NCBI GenBank assembly: GCA_964632945.1 | Contig: CAZWCX010000001.1 | Span: 1 to 64,000, forward strand | Direction of reading: 5' to 3' | Source: CAZWCX01 sp964632945 | GTDB taxonomy: Bacteria; Planctomycetota; MHYJ01; WSZJ01; CAZWCX01 | DNA length: 64,000 nucleotides | In this document: positions 35,151 to 44,915 of the stretch, in pieces | How the letters are laid out: each line of letters starts with the position of its first letter | Position numbering within the stretch: position 1 is the stretch's first letter | Notes under the pieces: generated by a model | Databases searched by the model: none | What the model was told of the DNA's origin: nothing | The model's input: only the letters and a program-made list of their open reading frames with translations | Made by a program: the position numbers and the translations under genes

Positions 35151-36592
35151 CGGACGCCGCCGCGCGACGGGTCCAACGCGCCCTCCTGGTGGTGCCTCCG
35201 ACCGGCTTCTACGTCCGGGAGGGCCGCTGTCAGGCCCACCTGAAGGGATTCAACGCCTTCATGATGCGCCCGCCCATCGAACTGGCGCAGTCCGCCGCCG
35301 TGCTCGAACGGGCGGGGGTGGAGGTGCGGCTTCGCGACTTCCCGATGGAGGGACTCGCCTGGCCGGACTTCGAGGCCGAGGTGCAGTCGTTCCGGCCGGA
35401 TCTGCTGTTGATCGCCACCACCGTCCCCTCGTTCCGCGACGACATCGAGGCCGCGACCCTGGCGCGCCGGCACTGTCCGGACGTGATCACCGTGACGGAG
35501 GGCACCGCGGTCCCGTGGGTGGACATGAAGACGCTCGAGACCTGCCCGGCGCTCGACATCGTGATCCGCAAGGAGCCGGAGCAGGTCGTGGAGGAACTCG
35601 CGCTCGGGAAGTCCCGCAGCGAGATTCTCGGCATCACCTATCGGGATCCGTGCGCGCCCGGAGGGTTCGCCACCACCGGGGAACGCCCGTGGATCGCGGA
35701 CCTCGACACCCTGCCGCGCCCGGCGCGGCACTTGATCCGCAACGAACTCTACCTGCGCGTCGACACCGGGCGGCCGCAGACCGCGCTTCTGATGGGACGC
35801 GGCTGCCCCTACCCCTGCACGTTTTGCCTGGCGCATCCGGCGGCGGGCGCCCGCGCGCGGCAGCGGAGCCCCGGGAAGATGGTCGACGAGATCATCGAGT
35901 GCCGGGACCGCTTCGGCATCATCGACTTCTACCTGAAGAGCGACCTGTTCACGATGTACCCCGCGTGGGTCGAGGAGTTCTGCTCCGAGGTCGACCGCCG
36001 CGCGCCGGGAATCCACTGGGTGTGCAACAGCCGGGCCGACACGCTCACCCCCGACCTCGCGCGACGGATGCGCGCGTCCGGCTGCTGGGGCGTCGCCTTC
36101 GGCATCGAGAGCGGCAACGAGGAAACCCTCCGGCGCATCCGCAAGGGGATCACGCTCGCCGACGCCCGCCAGGCGATTCGCACCTGCCATGACGCCGGCA
36201 TGATGTCGTACGCCTATTTCATGATCGGGTTCCCCTGGGAAGACCGGGCCCGCATCGAAGCGACGATCGATTTCGCCTGCGAGATTTCCAGCAACCTCGT
36301 CGACTTCTTCTTCGTCTACCCCTTCCCGGGAACGCCCCTGTTCGACGAGTACCGCCAGGCGGGCTTGCTCGCCGACGAGATCCCGCGATTCCCCCAGTCC
36401 GAGCCGGCCTGCGGCACGCTCCACCTGTCGGCGCAGGACCTGAAGAACCTGAAGTCGAAGGCGATGCGGCGGTTCTGGCTGCGCCCGGGGCAGGTATGGC
36501 GCAACCTCAAGCACGTCAAGACGCCCAGCGTGGTATGGAACTACGCGCGACTCTTCGCCCGCAGCCTGGTGGCGCCCGGGGTCGGCGGATAG
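35147..36592 (+). CDS. B12-binding domain radical SAM protein
   Basis: 481 residues. The N-terminal half (about 10-150) has the alpha/beta pattern of a cobalamin-binding domain (P-D-L-L-L-I-A-T-T-V-P-S), though the D-x-H-x-x-G motif is not obvious. The radical SAM domain carries C220-x3-C224-x2-C227 (G-R-G-C-P-Y-P-C-T-F-C), followed by G-I-E-S-G-N-E and M-I-G-F-P-W-E. Such enzymes methylate or rearrange unactivated carbons, as in hopanoid and antibiotic pathways; the substrate is not known. The SD lies inside the preceding gene, with translational coupling through ATGA. Confidence 0.9.
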   Translation: MTDAAARRVQRALLVVPPTGFYVREGRCQAHLKGFNAFMMRPPIELAQSAAVLERAGVEVRLRDFPMEGLAWPDFEAEVQSFRPDLLLIATTVPSFRDDIEAATLARRHCPDVITVTEGTAVPWVDMKTLETCPALDIVIRKEPEQVVEELALGKSRSEILGITYRDPCAPGGFATTGERPWIADLDTLPRPARHLIRNELYLRVDTGRPQTALLMGRGCPYPCTFCLAHPAAGARARQRSPGKMVDEIIECRDRFGIIDFYLKSDLFTMYPAWVEEFCSEVDRRAPGIHWVCNSRADTLTPDLARRMRASGCWGVAFGIESGNEETLRRIRKGITLADARQAIRTCHDAGMMSYAYFMIGFPWEDRARIEATIDFACEISSNLVDFFFVYPFPGTPLFDEYRQAGLLADEIPRFPQSEPACGTLHLSAQDLKNLKSKAMRRFWLRPGQVWRNLKHVKTPSVVWNYARLFARSLVAPGVGG

Positions 36593-36608
36593 CGGGGCGG
36601 CCGCCCGC

Positions 36609-38366
36609 TCACGAGGCCGCCGGCGACTCGCCTGCGATTTCCACGACCCGCAGGCAAACCATGGTCACGTCGTCCCGCTGCGGCGTCGCCCCCGAATGGG
36701 CCTTCACCTTCTCGTCGATCGCCGCCAGGATCGCCGCGGGAGGATCGTCGCGATGGGCGCGCACGATCTCCAGGACCGGATCCCGTCCGAGCAGTTCGTT
36801 GGCGGCGTTCATCGCCTCCGTCACGCCGTCCGTCAACGACAGCAGCAGATCTCCCGGCCGGATCCCGGCGATACGGACCGGGGGGAAGTCGGTATCCTCG
36901 ATCATCCCCAGCGGGATTCCGGTGCTGTCGAGTTCCTCGAACCGGTCTTCCGCGCGGCGATACAGGATGGCCGGGTCGTGGCCCGCGCTGGTGTACTCGA
37001 GTAATCCGGTCGCAGGGTCGAGGATCCCGAACAGGAGGGTGATGAAGCGGTCCCCTCCCATATCCGCGGTCAAGCGCTGGTTCAGCCGAACGAACAGCTC
37101 GCCGAGGTCGGCGATGAGCCCCACATAGGCGCGGAGAAAGGCGCGCGCCGTGGTCATGAGAAGGGCCGGGCCGATCCCGTGACCGGTCACGTCCCCGACG
37201 CAGAATCCCAGTCGGCCGCCCGGCAAGGCGAAGAAGTCGTAGTAGTCCCCTCCGGAGTCGTCGCACGGCCGGCTCATGCCGTCGATCGCGAGACCGGACA
37301 CGACCGGCGGGGAGGCGGGAAGCAGGCTTTTCTGAATCGCCCCCGCCACTCGCAGTTGTTCCTTGAACCGCGCCCGCTCAAGCGCCGCCTCGTGCAGCAT
37401 CGCATTCTCCATGGCGATGCTCGCCAGCCCGGCGATGGTCATCAACACATCCTGGTCTTTGCGCGTGAACGACGCCCCCTCCGAGTTTACGATCGCCAGA
37501 CACCCGAGGCTGCGGGACTGTGTGGCCAGAGGAATGACCAACAGGTTGGTCAGACGGGCCTCCACGCCCTGGATGGAGAGGCGGGGGTCGTTCCCCACGT
37601 CGGCCGCGAGCAGGGGCTCGCGCGTCTCCACCACCCGGTCGACGACGCGGGTTCCGTCGGAGAAGCGGACCGCCGAGAGAATCGTTTCCGGAAGGCCCCA
37701 TTCGACGCGAGTGGACAATCCCTTTTCCTCGCTGACGAACAGGAGGGAGCCGACTTCCGCGGAGACGACGGACAGCGCCAGCTCGACGACCTTGACCAGG
37801 ATGACCTCCAACTCGAGATTGCCGAGGAGATCGCCGGTCTGGGCGATGGCGGCCAGCTTCGCGGAATCGACGGCGTGCGCGCGCAGAACCTCGTCGACCA
37901 GCTGCACGCGGATGAGGGAGAGGGCCGCCTGCTCGGCGAGCACTTCGAGCGCGGGCATCGCCGCCTCGGGAACCGGGTCGTGGAGCGCGAGAACGCCGTA
38001 GCGCTCCCCCTGGTGGACGAGGGGGAAAGCGGCGTGGAGCGAAACGCGCGCCGTTCCCCAGGTTTCCGTCGGCGGCGCGGCATCGGCACGGAACGTCGTC
38101 CCGTCGCGGAGGACGCGCCCGCAGGGACCCGAATCGACCGGAATCGACTCCCCCACCCGCACCTCCGGCGCTGCCGACAGGTAGGGCGAGAGGGCACGTC
38201 CGTCCGGGGAAGCGAACAGGACGGTCGCGGTCCCGCCGCAGCCGAGGGCCAGAAGCGTGTCCTGGATTCCGGCGGCGAGCTCCTCCGTGGACTTCGCGGA
38301 GTGGAGCGCAAGCGCGATTCGGCGGGCGAAATCTCCGCCCGGAGTCAGGTCTTGAGGCTGTCGCAC
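36609..38366 (-). CDS. GAF-GAF-SpoIIE (PP2C-type) phosphatase
   Basis: 585 residues: two GAF-like sensor domains (about 10-165 and 190-350), then a SpoIIE/RsbU phosphatase domain (about 370-580) with S-R-P-C-D-D-S-G-G-D-Y-Y-D, G-D-V-T-G-H-G-I-G-P-A-L, and L-T-D-G-V-T-E-A. This family dephosphorylates anti-anti-sigma factors in partner-switching systems; none is nearby. The start is uncertain: GTG 38366 overlaps the HDOD gene by 22 nt with only a distant GGAG; a CTG at 38348 is an alternative. Convergent with the radical SAM gene (16 nt between stops). Confidence 0.9.
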   Translation of the reverse strand: MRQPQDLTPGGDFARRIALALHSAKSTEELAAGIQDTLLALGCGGTATVLFASPDGRALSPYLSAAPEVRVGESIPVDSGPCGRVLRDGTTFRADAAPPTETWGTARVSLHAAFPLVHQGERYGVLALHDPVPEAAMPALEVLAEQAALSLIRVQLVDEVLRAHAVDSAKLAAIAQTGDLLGNLELEVILVKVVELALSVVSAEVGSLLFVSEEKGLSTRVEWGLPETILSAVRFSDGTRVVDRVVETREPLLAADVGNDPRLSIQGVEARLTNLLVIPLATQSRSLGCLAIVNSEGASFTRKDQDVLMTIAGLASIAMENAMLHEAALERARFKEQLRVAGAIQKSLLPASPPVVSGLAIDGMSRPCDDSGGDYYDFFALPGGRLGFCVGDVTGHGIGPALLMTTARAFLRAYVGLIADLGELFVRLNQRLTADMGGDRFITLLFGILDPATGLLEYTSAGHDPAILYRRAEDRFEELDSTGIPLGMIEDTDFPPVRIAGIRPGDLLLSLTDGVTEAMNAANELLGRDPVLEIVRAHRDDPPAAILAAIDEKVKAHSGATPQRDDVTMVCLRVVEIAGESPAAS

Positions 38367-39283
38367 AGGGCGCGGATGTGCTCCACTTCCTGGTCGGCGA
38401 TTTCTTGAAGGCGCACGAGATCGGGCTCCCCGAGTCCCAGCATCTCCAGGACGGGAACCGCCGGGGGCTGCAAGGGGGACGGGCCCGCCTGCAACCCGAT
38501 GCCGGCGGCGTTCATATAGGCGTTCGCGACGTGGACCACGGCGGTGTGCCGGGGATACCGGACGGCCTGCGCGGGACCGTGGTGCGCGCGCACCACCTCC
38601 TCCACCTGGGCCGGGAAGTTCCACCGTTTCGCCACCCGCACGCCGACTTCGGTGTGGTCGAAGCCGATCAGGCGCCGCTCCGCCTCGAGGTCGCTGAGCG
38701 GCTTGCCGGCGCGCATCTCTCGCAGGGCCTCCAGCGAGTCGCGCAGGAATCCGTCGAGCACGAGTTTGCCGATGTCGTGCAGCAATCCGGCGAGGAAGAA
38801 CTCCGGGACGATCTCGCGGTCGATTTGGACGTGGGTGGCCAGACGCTTCGAAAACACGGCACACGCCAAGGAGTGCTTCCACAGACCGAGTTCCGCGTAT
38901 CCGTAGGCCTCCATGGGACGGTTCATGAACTTGGTGGCGGAGGCGGCGAGGACCACGTTCTTGATCGTGTCGTACCCGAGTACCACCACGGACTCCTGCA
39001 CGCTGCTGATCCGCCGGGTGCGGCTGTAGAACGACGAATTGACCAGCTTGAGGATGCGTCCGACCAGGACCTGGTCCTGACGCAGCACGCCCTGGAGGTC
39101 CTTCGCGGTGGAGTTGGCGTCGTTCGAAAGTCGCAACACCTCGACGACGACGGCCGGCAGCGCGGGGAGGCGCTCGATCTGGACGATGATGTCCTGTTCG
39201 ATTTTTGCGCGGGCGACGACGTTGGAAACCGGCTGACGGGGCGCTCCCGGCGGAACGAGCGGCCCGGTTGGCGGATTGAACAT
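38345..39283 (-). CDS. HDOD domain signalling protein
   Basis: 312 residues. The HDOD domain (about 25-230) includes I-E-R-L-P-A-L-P, L-K-L-V-N-S-S-F-Y and L-L-H-D-I-G-K-L, keeping the HD pair, so some hydrolase capacity cannot be excluded, although HDOD proteins usually act without it. The C-terminal 40 residues are helical. ATG 39283 follows a G-run acting as SD. Coupled by overlap to the GAF-GAF-SpoIIE gene: the pair probably forms one signal module. Confidence 0.9.
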   Translation of the reverse strand: MFNPPTGPLVPPGAPRQPVSNVVARAKIEQDIIVQIERLPALPAVVVEVLRLSNDANSTAKDLQGVLRQDQVLVGRILKLVNSSFYSRTRRISSVQESVVVLGYDTIKNVVLAASATKFMNRPMEAYGYAELGLWKHSLACAVFSKRLATHVQIDREIVPEFFLAGLLHDIGKLVLDGFLRDSLEALREMRAGKPLSDLEAERRLIGFDHTEVGVRVAKRWNFPAQVEEVVRAHHGPAQAVRYPRHTAVVHVANAYMNAAGIGLQAGPSPLQPPAVPVLEMLGLGEPDLVRLQEIADQEVEHIRALCDSLKT

Positions 39284-39525
39284 GAGCCCCCCGATCGATG
39301 CTGGCGGGGTGCATGATATCGCCCAAGGAAGGGATTGGCAAGCCCGGCCCCATCGGAAGTTCGCCGATGACCGCATCGCAAGTGCCGTGCGCCGGGCCCC
39401 GGACCGGCGAGCGCTTGACCGGCCTTGGCGGCGCGCCCCGATCCGCGCCCGAGGCGGGGAGGCTCGGGACCGGTCCATGCCGGAGTCCGCGCGTCCGCTT
39501 TGGATGCCGAACGATTCGTCGCGGA

Positions 39526-39555
39526 TTGCATTCGGGTACGTGCGAATGCTACATT
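39526..39555 (+). promoter_or_regulatory. Sigma70-like promoter
   Basis: TTGCAT (39526-39531), 18 nt, TACATT (39550-39555), 27 nt before ATG 39583 of the exported protein. Confidence 0.4.
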
Positions 39556-39582
39556 CCGCCCGGACGACGGAGAGGGCGAACG

Positions 39583-40692
39583 ATGCTCACGCGACGGTGG
39601 CTGTGGACGACCCTGCTGATTCTGGCCATCCCGTGTGGTTGGGCGCAGACGATCGCGCTCGACGGCGAGCCGGGCGACTGGGATCCGGGCATTCTGGTCC
39701 GCGATCCGGAGGGAGACTCCCGAGGGCCGACCGGCAGCGACATTCTGGCGGCCGCCGCGGAGCGGGAGGAGGACCACCTCCTCGTGCTGATCCGGGTCGC
39801 CGGTCGTCCCGAGGTGCGACACTCCACGCTGGCCTATCACGTCGACTTCGACTTCAAGGGATACGTGGGACGCCGCGTGAGCGTCTGGGGGGACGGCGTC
39901 GACCTGTCGGGCCGGATCGTCTACTCCTGGAAGTCCCGCCAGGCGCGTCCCCAATCCGTGATTGCCGACGGCGTGGACGCGCGCGCCGGTTCTGCCGTCG
40001 AGATCCGGATCCCGTTCGCGCTCCTGGGGGGCGCTCCGGCCCGACCGGTCCGGATCAAGGCGAGCACGGCCGACTTCCGGACCTCGGCGGAGATGGACGC
40101 CCTCGCATGGATCTGGGATCCGCGCGAGCCTCCCGCCGCGCCGTCCCTCGGACGCATCCCTCTCCCCCCGAGACCGGCGCCTGGGGTCTTTGCCGGGTAT
40201 CGCGGGCCGGACGGGACGCAGGAGCGTTGGGCGGTGGTCGCGGGCGGGCCGGACGAGTGGATCGTCGAACACCGCCGGGTCGCGGCGGGCGCCATCGCGG
40301 TGAGCGGATATGCGGTGGACGGCGAAGGTCGCATCCGACACGCATGGGAGGGAGTCCCGGGCGGTCCGGCACGGCTGCTGCCTACGGTCGCGCATCCGGA
40401 AACCGCGGAGGTTGCCGGCCCCGTCTTCACTACCGAGTCGGCCGAGGTCGTCGAGGTCCCGGCGGGTCGATTCCCGTGCACGCGTGTGGTCGTGCAACGT
40501 GCGCCCCCGACTCGCGGCCGCACCGGCGCCCGATTCGTGGAATGGTACTCACCGGACGCGCCCTGCGCGCCGGGACTGGCGGGGCACCCGGAACTCGGCG
40601 GACTGGTCCGCAAGACGGACGCGGCGGGGGTGCTGGTCGCGGAGTTGTCCGAGTCAGGAACGGACGCGCACGCCGACCTGGAGCGTCCGTAG
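39583..40692 (+). CDS. Exported protein of unknown function
   Basis: 369 residues with a signal peptide (M-L-T-R-R-W-L-W-T-T, ending G-W-A-Q). The first 180 residues resemble carbohydrate-binding family 9-like modules (I-A-L-D-G-E-P-G-D-W-D; F-A-L-L-G), but this is tentative. A second beta-rich region ends in V-E-W-Y-S-P-D-A-P-C-A-P-G-L. A GGAGAGGG tract precedes the ATG. Convergent with the diadenylate cyclase gene. Confidence 0.75.
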   Translation: MLTRRWLWTTLLILAIPCGWAQTIALDGEPGDWDPGILVRDPEGDSRGPTGSDILAAAAEREEDHLLVLIRVAGRPEVRHSTLAYHVDFDFKGYVGRRVSVWGDGVDLSGRIVYSWKSRQARPQSVIADGVDARAGSAVEIRIPFALLGGAPARPVRIKASTADFRTSAEMDALAWIWDPREPPAAPSLGRIPLPPRPAPGVFAGYRGPDGTQERWAVVAGGPDEWIVEHRRVAAGAIAVSGYAVDGEGRIRHAWEGVPGGPARLLPTVAHPETAEVAGPVFTTESAEVVEVPAGRFPCTRVVVQRAPPTRGRTGARFVEWYSPDAPCAPGLAGHPELGGLVRKTDAAGVLVAELSESGTDAHADLERP

Positions 40693-40821
40693 GGAAACGC
40701 CGCCCGACGGCCGCGGGATTTCCAGGCCTTCCGGTCCGGAATCCGCTCCCGCGACCGAAGAGTCAAGCGCCGGCGCCGCTGCCGATTGCACCCGCGCCCG
40801 GGGGATCGGACGAGGAGCGCG

Positions 40822-43800
40822 TTAGTCCGAGCCCCGCACGCCGCTGGTCAAGCGGATCAGCGTCTCGAGCTCCTGCGCGGCTCCTTCGAGCCAGAGCAGT
40901 CGCGCTTCGATCGCCTCCGCGCGGCGTTCGAACTGGTTTCGCTCCGCTTCCACGGTCCGCTTGCGCGCCTCCGCCAGGGCCTCGTCCTGCTGCGTCCGAC
41001 GACGCAGGATTGCCTCCTCCAGAGAGCGGGACGCCGCGTTCATCCGGTCCAGGGGCAACGCCGCGGCGATGGCCGGGGACATGGCATCACCGAGGCGGCG
41101 CGCCATGAGGCGAATCGGCTGCGTACCGAACAAATGGGCGCGAAGGCGATCGAGGGTCTCCTCCAGGAGGGCGAGTCGCCTCTGGCGCATGGCGAGCTCC
41201 GCCTCGCGGATGCGGCGGCGCATTTCGACTTCCGCCGCCGATCGACCGGCGGCGACCGCTTCCTCCGGCCCGGGATTCTCCAGCCCGCTGACGATGCCCC
41301 GGACGATGTCGCGCCGCGACTGGACGGCGACCATGTGCTCGATCCCCTGATCGTCTTTCGGAAGCGGGGTGAAGGCCTGAAGCACCCAGGATCCGAACTC
41401 CGGCGGAAGCCCCTCGGTGCCCGCGCGATCCAGGGCCTGGCCGATCCGCTGCAGCAGGACATGTTCGAGGGCCCGGGACTCGAGGTACGCGATGGCGGCG
41501 TCGCGTTCGGGCTGCGGAGAGTTTCCCTGGGTCTCCACCTCGGCCAGGCGGGTGCGCAGCGTGGTCCAAAGCGGACCGAGTTCGGCGCGCAGGGTTTCCT
41601 CGAGTGCCCGCAAGGCCTCGTCCTGCGCCTCCATCAGCGTCAACCCCTCCTCGAGGTAGTGACGAATGGTGCGCTGGACGCAGAGGTTCGCGGCCGCGGC
41701 GCGCAATTCCGGACGGGCGTCCACGCCGGCATCGAGGGGGCCGAGCCCGGCCGAGGCCGCTTCGAGGGTTTCCTCCAGTGCGGAGATTTCCGCCTTTCGC
41801 CGTTCGATGCGGGCCTGCAGATCCGCGCGCGAACGTTCCATCTGGTCGAGGTCTCCCAGGGCGGCGATCCGGGCGTCGGAGCGGATCTCCTCCAGCAGCC
41901 GCAGCGTTCGAAGTCGATCTTCCCGGAGGGCGGACAATTCCGCCTCCCGGCTGCTGAAGTCGAACGCGGGGGCGGCGTCTCCCGTACCCGCGGTCGCCCG
42001 CTGCAGGACCTGCGCGAGCACGGACATCCGCGCGCGCAGCGACCGTCGCTGGCGCTCACCGATTTCCAGCGCCTCGCGCGCCGCGCGCGAGAGCTCCTCG
42101 TCTCCGGCACCCGCCTGTGGATCCCCCAGGAACCGGACCGCCGCGCGGGTCGTGGGCGCCTCCACCTCGACTTCCCGGTGGAGCTCCAGGAACGGGGCCA
42201 CGGCCAACTCCGTGGCCGCCGCCGCGGTCCACGAGCGCACGATCCGCTCCAGGAGCGCCGTCTCCGCGGCGAACGTCTCCTCGGACTGCTGCAGGCGGGG
42301 CCGAAGTTCCTTCCACAGCGTCACCTGGCGCGCCGCCACCCGGCGTCGCGCCTCCAGGAGCATCTCTTTCTCCCGAAGCGAGAGTTCGAGTCGGATCGTG
42401 GAACTCCCGGGCGCCGGGGGCGCGGCCAACTGCTTGCTGATCTCCGCAACCTCCCGCGCAAGCCCTTGGCTCTCGCGCACTGCGTCTTGCCACCGCTCGA
42501 ATCCCGTAATCGCGCGCGCGAAGAAATTGAGCGCGGACCGCGCGGAGGCGGCTGCGGAAATCGCCCGTCCACCTTCCGTGACGGCCGCTCCGGCGGGCCC
42601 CGTGTGCTCGACCAGCCCTTGCAGGTCCTTTTCGGAGTCCACCGGCGGCAGCGGTGCTTCCCCCTTTCCGGATTCGTCGCGCAGGCGCACCGCCTTGTCG
42701 ACCGCGTCGAGCGCGGGCCGGATCCGCTCTCCCACCGCCTGCGCCTCCCGGCGCAACAGGTCCCGCAGGTCCCGCGAAGCCTCGACGATCTCGCGACGCC
42801 ATTCCTGTTCCTTGAGACAAATGGTCAGTCGCGCGCGCACCAGCTCCTGCTCGGTCCGCGTGGCGGGCGTGTCGGCGCGCAATCGCTCGATCGTATTCGT
42901 TACCGCGGCAAGTTCGAGTTCCGCCTTCTCCAGGCGCTTCTCCAGATCCGGCAGGGACCGCTGGACCAGGGTCTCGTACTGCTCAAGGCGGTAGCCGACC
43001 TCCCAGGTGCCGTCCCGCATCTTTCGTTCCATCTCCAGCCAGCGGTCGCGCGCCTCGTGCGCGCGACGGTCCGCCTCGGCCCGCTGAGTCTCGAGTTCGC
43101 GCCTTCGGCCTTCGGGGAGCTGGCGCTCCTGCGCCTCCAGCCGGATCTTCTCCGAGAGGATCTCCAGCACCACGCGGGTGCGGAACGTTGGTTCCGGATT
43201 CCACCGGCGCAGCGCGGGCGGCACCCGCAGGTCCACCTCCTGGTTGAACTCGGTCAGGCTTTCGATCGCGATCGGCGGGGACGTGGGGCAGGGGTTCAGC
43301 GCCGCCTCGACCGCCTCTCGCTCGAGCGCGGGCACGACCAGGTTCCGTCCCCCCGGGAGCGCCACGGGAATCGGGGATTCGCTCAAGACCGTGTATCCCG
43401 CCGCAGGCCTTCCGGTGAAGGCGACCCGGATCGCATGGGGCGCCAGCGCGACCAACCGGTCCACCTGGACGTTGATGGACTGCGCGCGGGGCGTAAAGGC
43501 TTCGCCCAGGAAGATCAGGGGGCACGAAATCGCCGCGCCGGCCGCCGGTTCGGTTCCGACCGCCTCGGCCGGCATCACGATGGCAGCCGTCCCCAAAAGG
43601 TCGGCCGGTGGATTGTCGCGTCCCGCCAGCCAGTACGGGATGAGTCGGGGCAGGAGCACGGCCCGGTCGAGATTCCGTCCGACGAGCTCATATCGGATGG
43701 ACGGCAGACGCTGCTCATAGAGGGTCGTTTCCGCCTCTCGCCCCGCGTCCACGAGTTCCCCTTCCGGCTGAGCCACCACGCGCTTGCCCGGGACGAGCGG

Positions 43801-44727
43801 GAACCGGCGCGCCGCGCCGTCCGCCGACTCCACCACCCGAACCGGCCCTTTGAGCCGGAAGGTCGCCTCCTGGTTCGCCCACAGCGCGAGGGCCAGGGCC
43901 AGCGCCAACCCCTTGAGGGCGCCGTCGGCCGCCCAGCGTCGCGGGGAGATCCAGGAGGGTCGGTGCGTGCCGATCCCCAGGATTTCCTGCAGAAGGCCAC
44001 GCAGTTCCGAACCGGGAACCGGGCTGTGCAGACGTCCCCGATGGGCGACCGAGATATCGCCGCGCTCCTCGCTGACCACCACCACCACCGCATCGCTCAT
44101 CTCGGACAGACCGAAGGCGGCGCGGTGACGCATCCCCACGGACAGGGCGGTCACCGCGGGGTTGGAGGACGGTGGAAACTGGCACTTGGCCGCGACGACC
44201 CGGCCGCTCCGGATCAGCACGGCCCCGTCGTGAAGCGCGGTCTTCGGGGAGAAGATCGTCTCGAGCAGCGGGGCGCTGACCGCCGCGTCCAGTCGCACGC
44301 TGTCGGCGATCTCCCAGCGGTCCAGTGGATTGCTCTGCGCGATGGCGAGAATGGCGCCGCACCGGTTGTCGGCCATCCGGATGCAGGCGCGCGACACCTG
44401 CTCGACCACCTCTTCGTCGGTCCCGCGCGGCCGGGTGCGCGAGAAATTCCAGAACATGCCGGCGAAGGCGTTCTTGATCTCGTCGGCGAAAATGACCGCC
44501 AGCAGCACGACGCCGATTTCCAGCCGGCTGCCCCGCACGGCGTCGACGAGGCCGAGGAGGGCTTCGAGGCGGAAGAAATCGGCGGCCACGTAGGCCAGGC
44601 CGAGGACCCCGAGACCAAACAGGACGCGGAGGGCGCGAGTCTGACGAAAGACGAGGAGGAGTCGGTAAAACAGAAAGGCGACGATCAGGACATCGACCAG
44701 GTCGAGCAAGTATTCCCGTGGTGTCAT
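40822..44727 (-). CDS. CdaA-type diadenylate cyclase fused to YbbR/CdaR-like segment and long coiled coil
   Basis: 1301 residues. Three N-terminal membrane helices (about 5-80) and a DAC (DisA_N) domain (about 85-235) follow CdaA. The catalytic motifs are intact: D167-G-A and R200-H-R, so synthesis of c-di-AMP from two ATP is expected. A further hydrophobic helix (about 265-284, A-L-K-G-L-A-L-A-L-A-L-A-L-W) and a beta-rich part (to about 500) match the start of CdaR/YbbR, normally encoded by the next gene. The remaining 800 residues are mostly charged heptad-like coiled coil with no recognised domain. CdaA is usually about 270 residues. Start 44727; the frame is continuous with normal codon use, so the fusion is not an obvious assembly artefact. 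Confidence 0.9.
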   Translation of the reverse strand: MTPREYLLDLVDVLIVAFLFYRLLLVFRQTRALRVLFGLGVLGLAYVAADFFRLEALLGLVDAVRGSRLEIGVVLLAVIFADEIKNAFAGMFWNFSRTRPRGTDEEVVEQVSRACIRMADNRCGAILAIAQSNPLDRWEIADSVRLDAAVSAPLLETIFSPKTALHDGAVLIRSGRVVAAKCQFPPSSNPAVTALSVGMRHRAAFGLSEMSDAVVVVVSEERGDISVAHRGRLHSPVPGSELRGLLQEILGIGTHRPSWISPRRWAADGALKGLALALALALWANQEATFRLKGPVRVVESADGAARRFPLVPGKRVVAQPEGELVDAGREAETTLYEQRLPSIRYELVGRNLDRAVLLPRLIPYWLAGRDNPPADLLGTAAIVMPAEAVGTEPAAGAAISCPLIFLGEAFTPRAQSINVQVDRLVALAPHAIRVAFTGRPAAGYTVLSESPIPVALPGGRNLVVPALEREAVEAALNPCPTSPPIAIESLTEFNQEVDLRVPPALRRWNPEPTFRTRVVLEILSEKIRLEAQERQLPEGRRRELETQRAEADRRAHEARDRWLEMERKMRDGTWEVGYRLEQYETLVQRSLPDLEKRLEKAELELAAVTNTIERLRADTPATRTEQELVRARLTICLKEQEWRREIVEASRDLRDLLRREAQAVGERIRPALDAVDKAVRLRDESGKGEAPLPPVDSEKDLQGLVEHTGPAGAAVTEGGRAISAAASARSALNFFARAITGFERWQDAVRESQGLAREVAEISKQLAAPPAPGSSTIRLELSLREKEMLLEARRRVAARQVTLWKELRPRLQQSEETFAAETALLERIVRSWTAAAATELAVAPFLELHREVEVEAPTTRAAVRFLGDPQAGAGDEELSRAAREALEIGERQRRSLRARMSVLAQVLQRATAGTGDAAPAFDFSSREAELSALREDRLRTLRLLEEIRSDARIAALGDLDQMERSRADLQARIERRKAEISALEETLEAASAGLGPLDAGVDARPELRAAAANLCVQRTIRHYLEEGLTLMEAQDEALRALEETLRAELGPLWTTLRTRLAEVETQGNSPQPERDAAIAYLESRALEHVLLQRIGQALDRAGTEGLPPEFGSWVLQAFTPLPKDDQGIEHMVAVQSRRDIVRGIVSGLENPGPEEAVAAGRSAAEVEMRRRIREAELAMRQRRLALLEETLDRLRAHLFGTQPIRLMARRLGDAMSPAIAAALPLDRMNAASRSLEEAILRRRTQQDEALAEARKRTVEAERNQFERRAEAIEARLLWLEGAAQELETLIRLTSGVRGSD

Positions 44728-44915
44728 CCTGACCTCGCATGATGAAATCCAGCCCCCTTCATTATACGACGGATCGCAAAAAACCGCGTGAACTTTTCTG
44801 GCGATCGCGCGCTCGTTGGATGTCCGGACACGCGTCGCGCGCCGACGGGGCGCCCGCGCGGGACCGGGCCCGCCCCGCGGCAGAACCCCCCGCCGGGGCC
44901 CGAGAGGAGGAGGTC

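Noticed and set aside
40822..44727. DisA-type DNA-integrity scanning protein
   Set aside because: The DAC domain follows three membrane helices and no helix-hairpin-helix domain is seen, so it is CdaA-like.
40786..44742. A 1318-codon open frame on the plus strand opposite the diadenylate cyclase
   Set aside because: It mirrors the cyclase codons in GC-rich DNA, is Arg/Gly/Gln-rich and shows no domain; the minus strand encodes clear DAC motifs.
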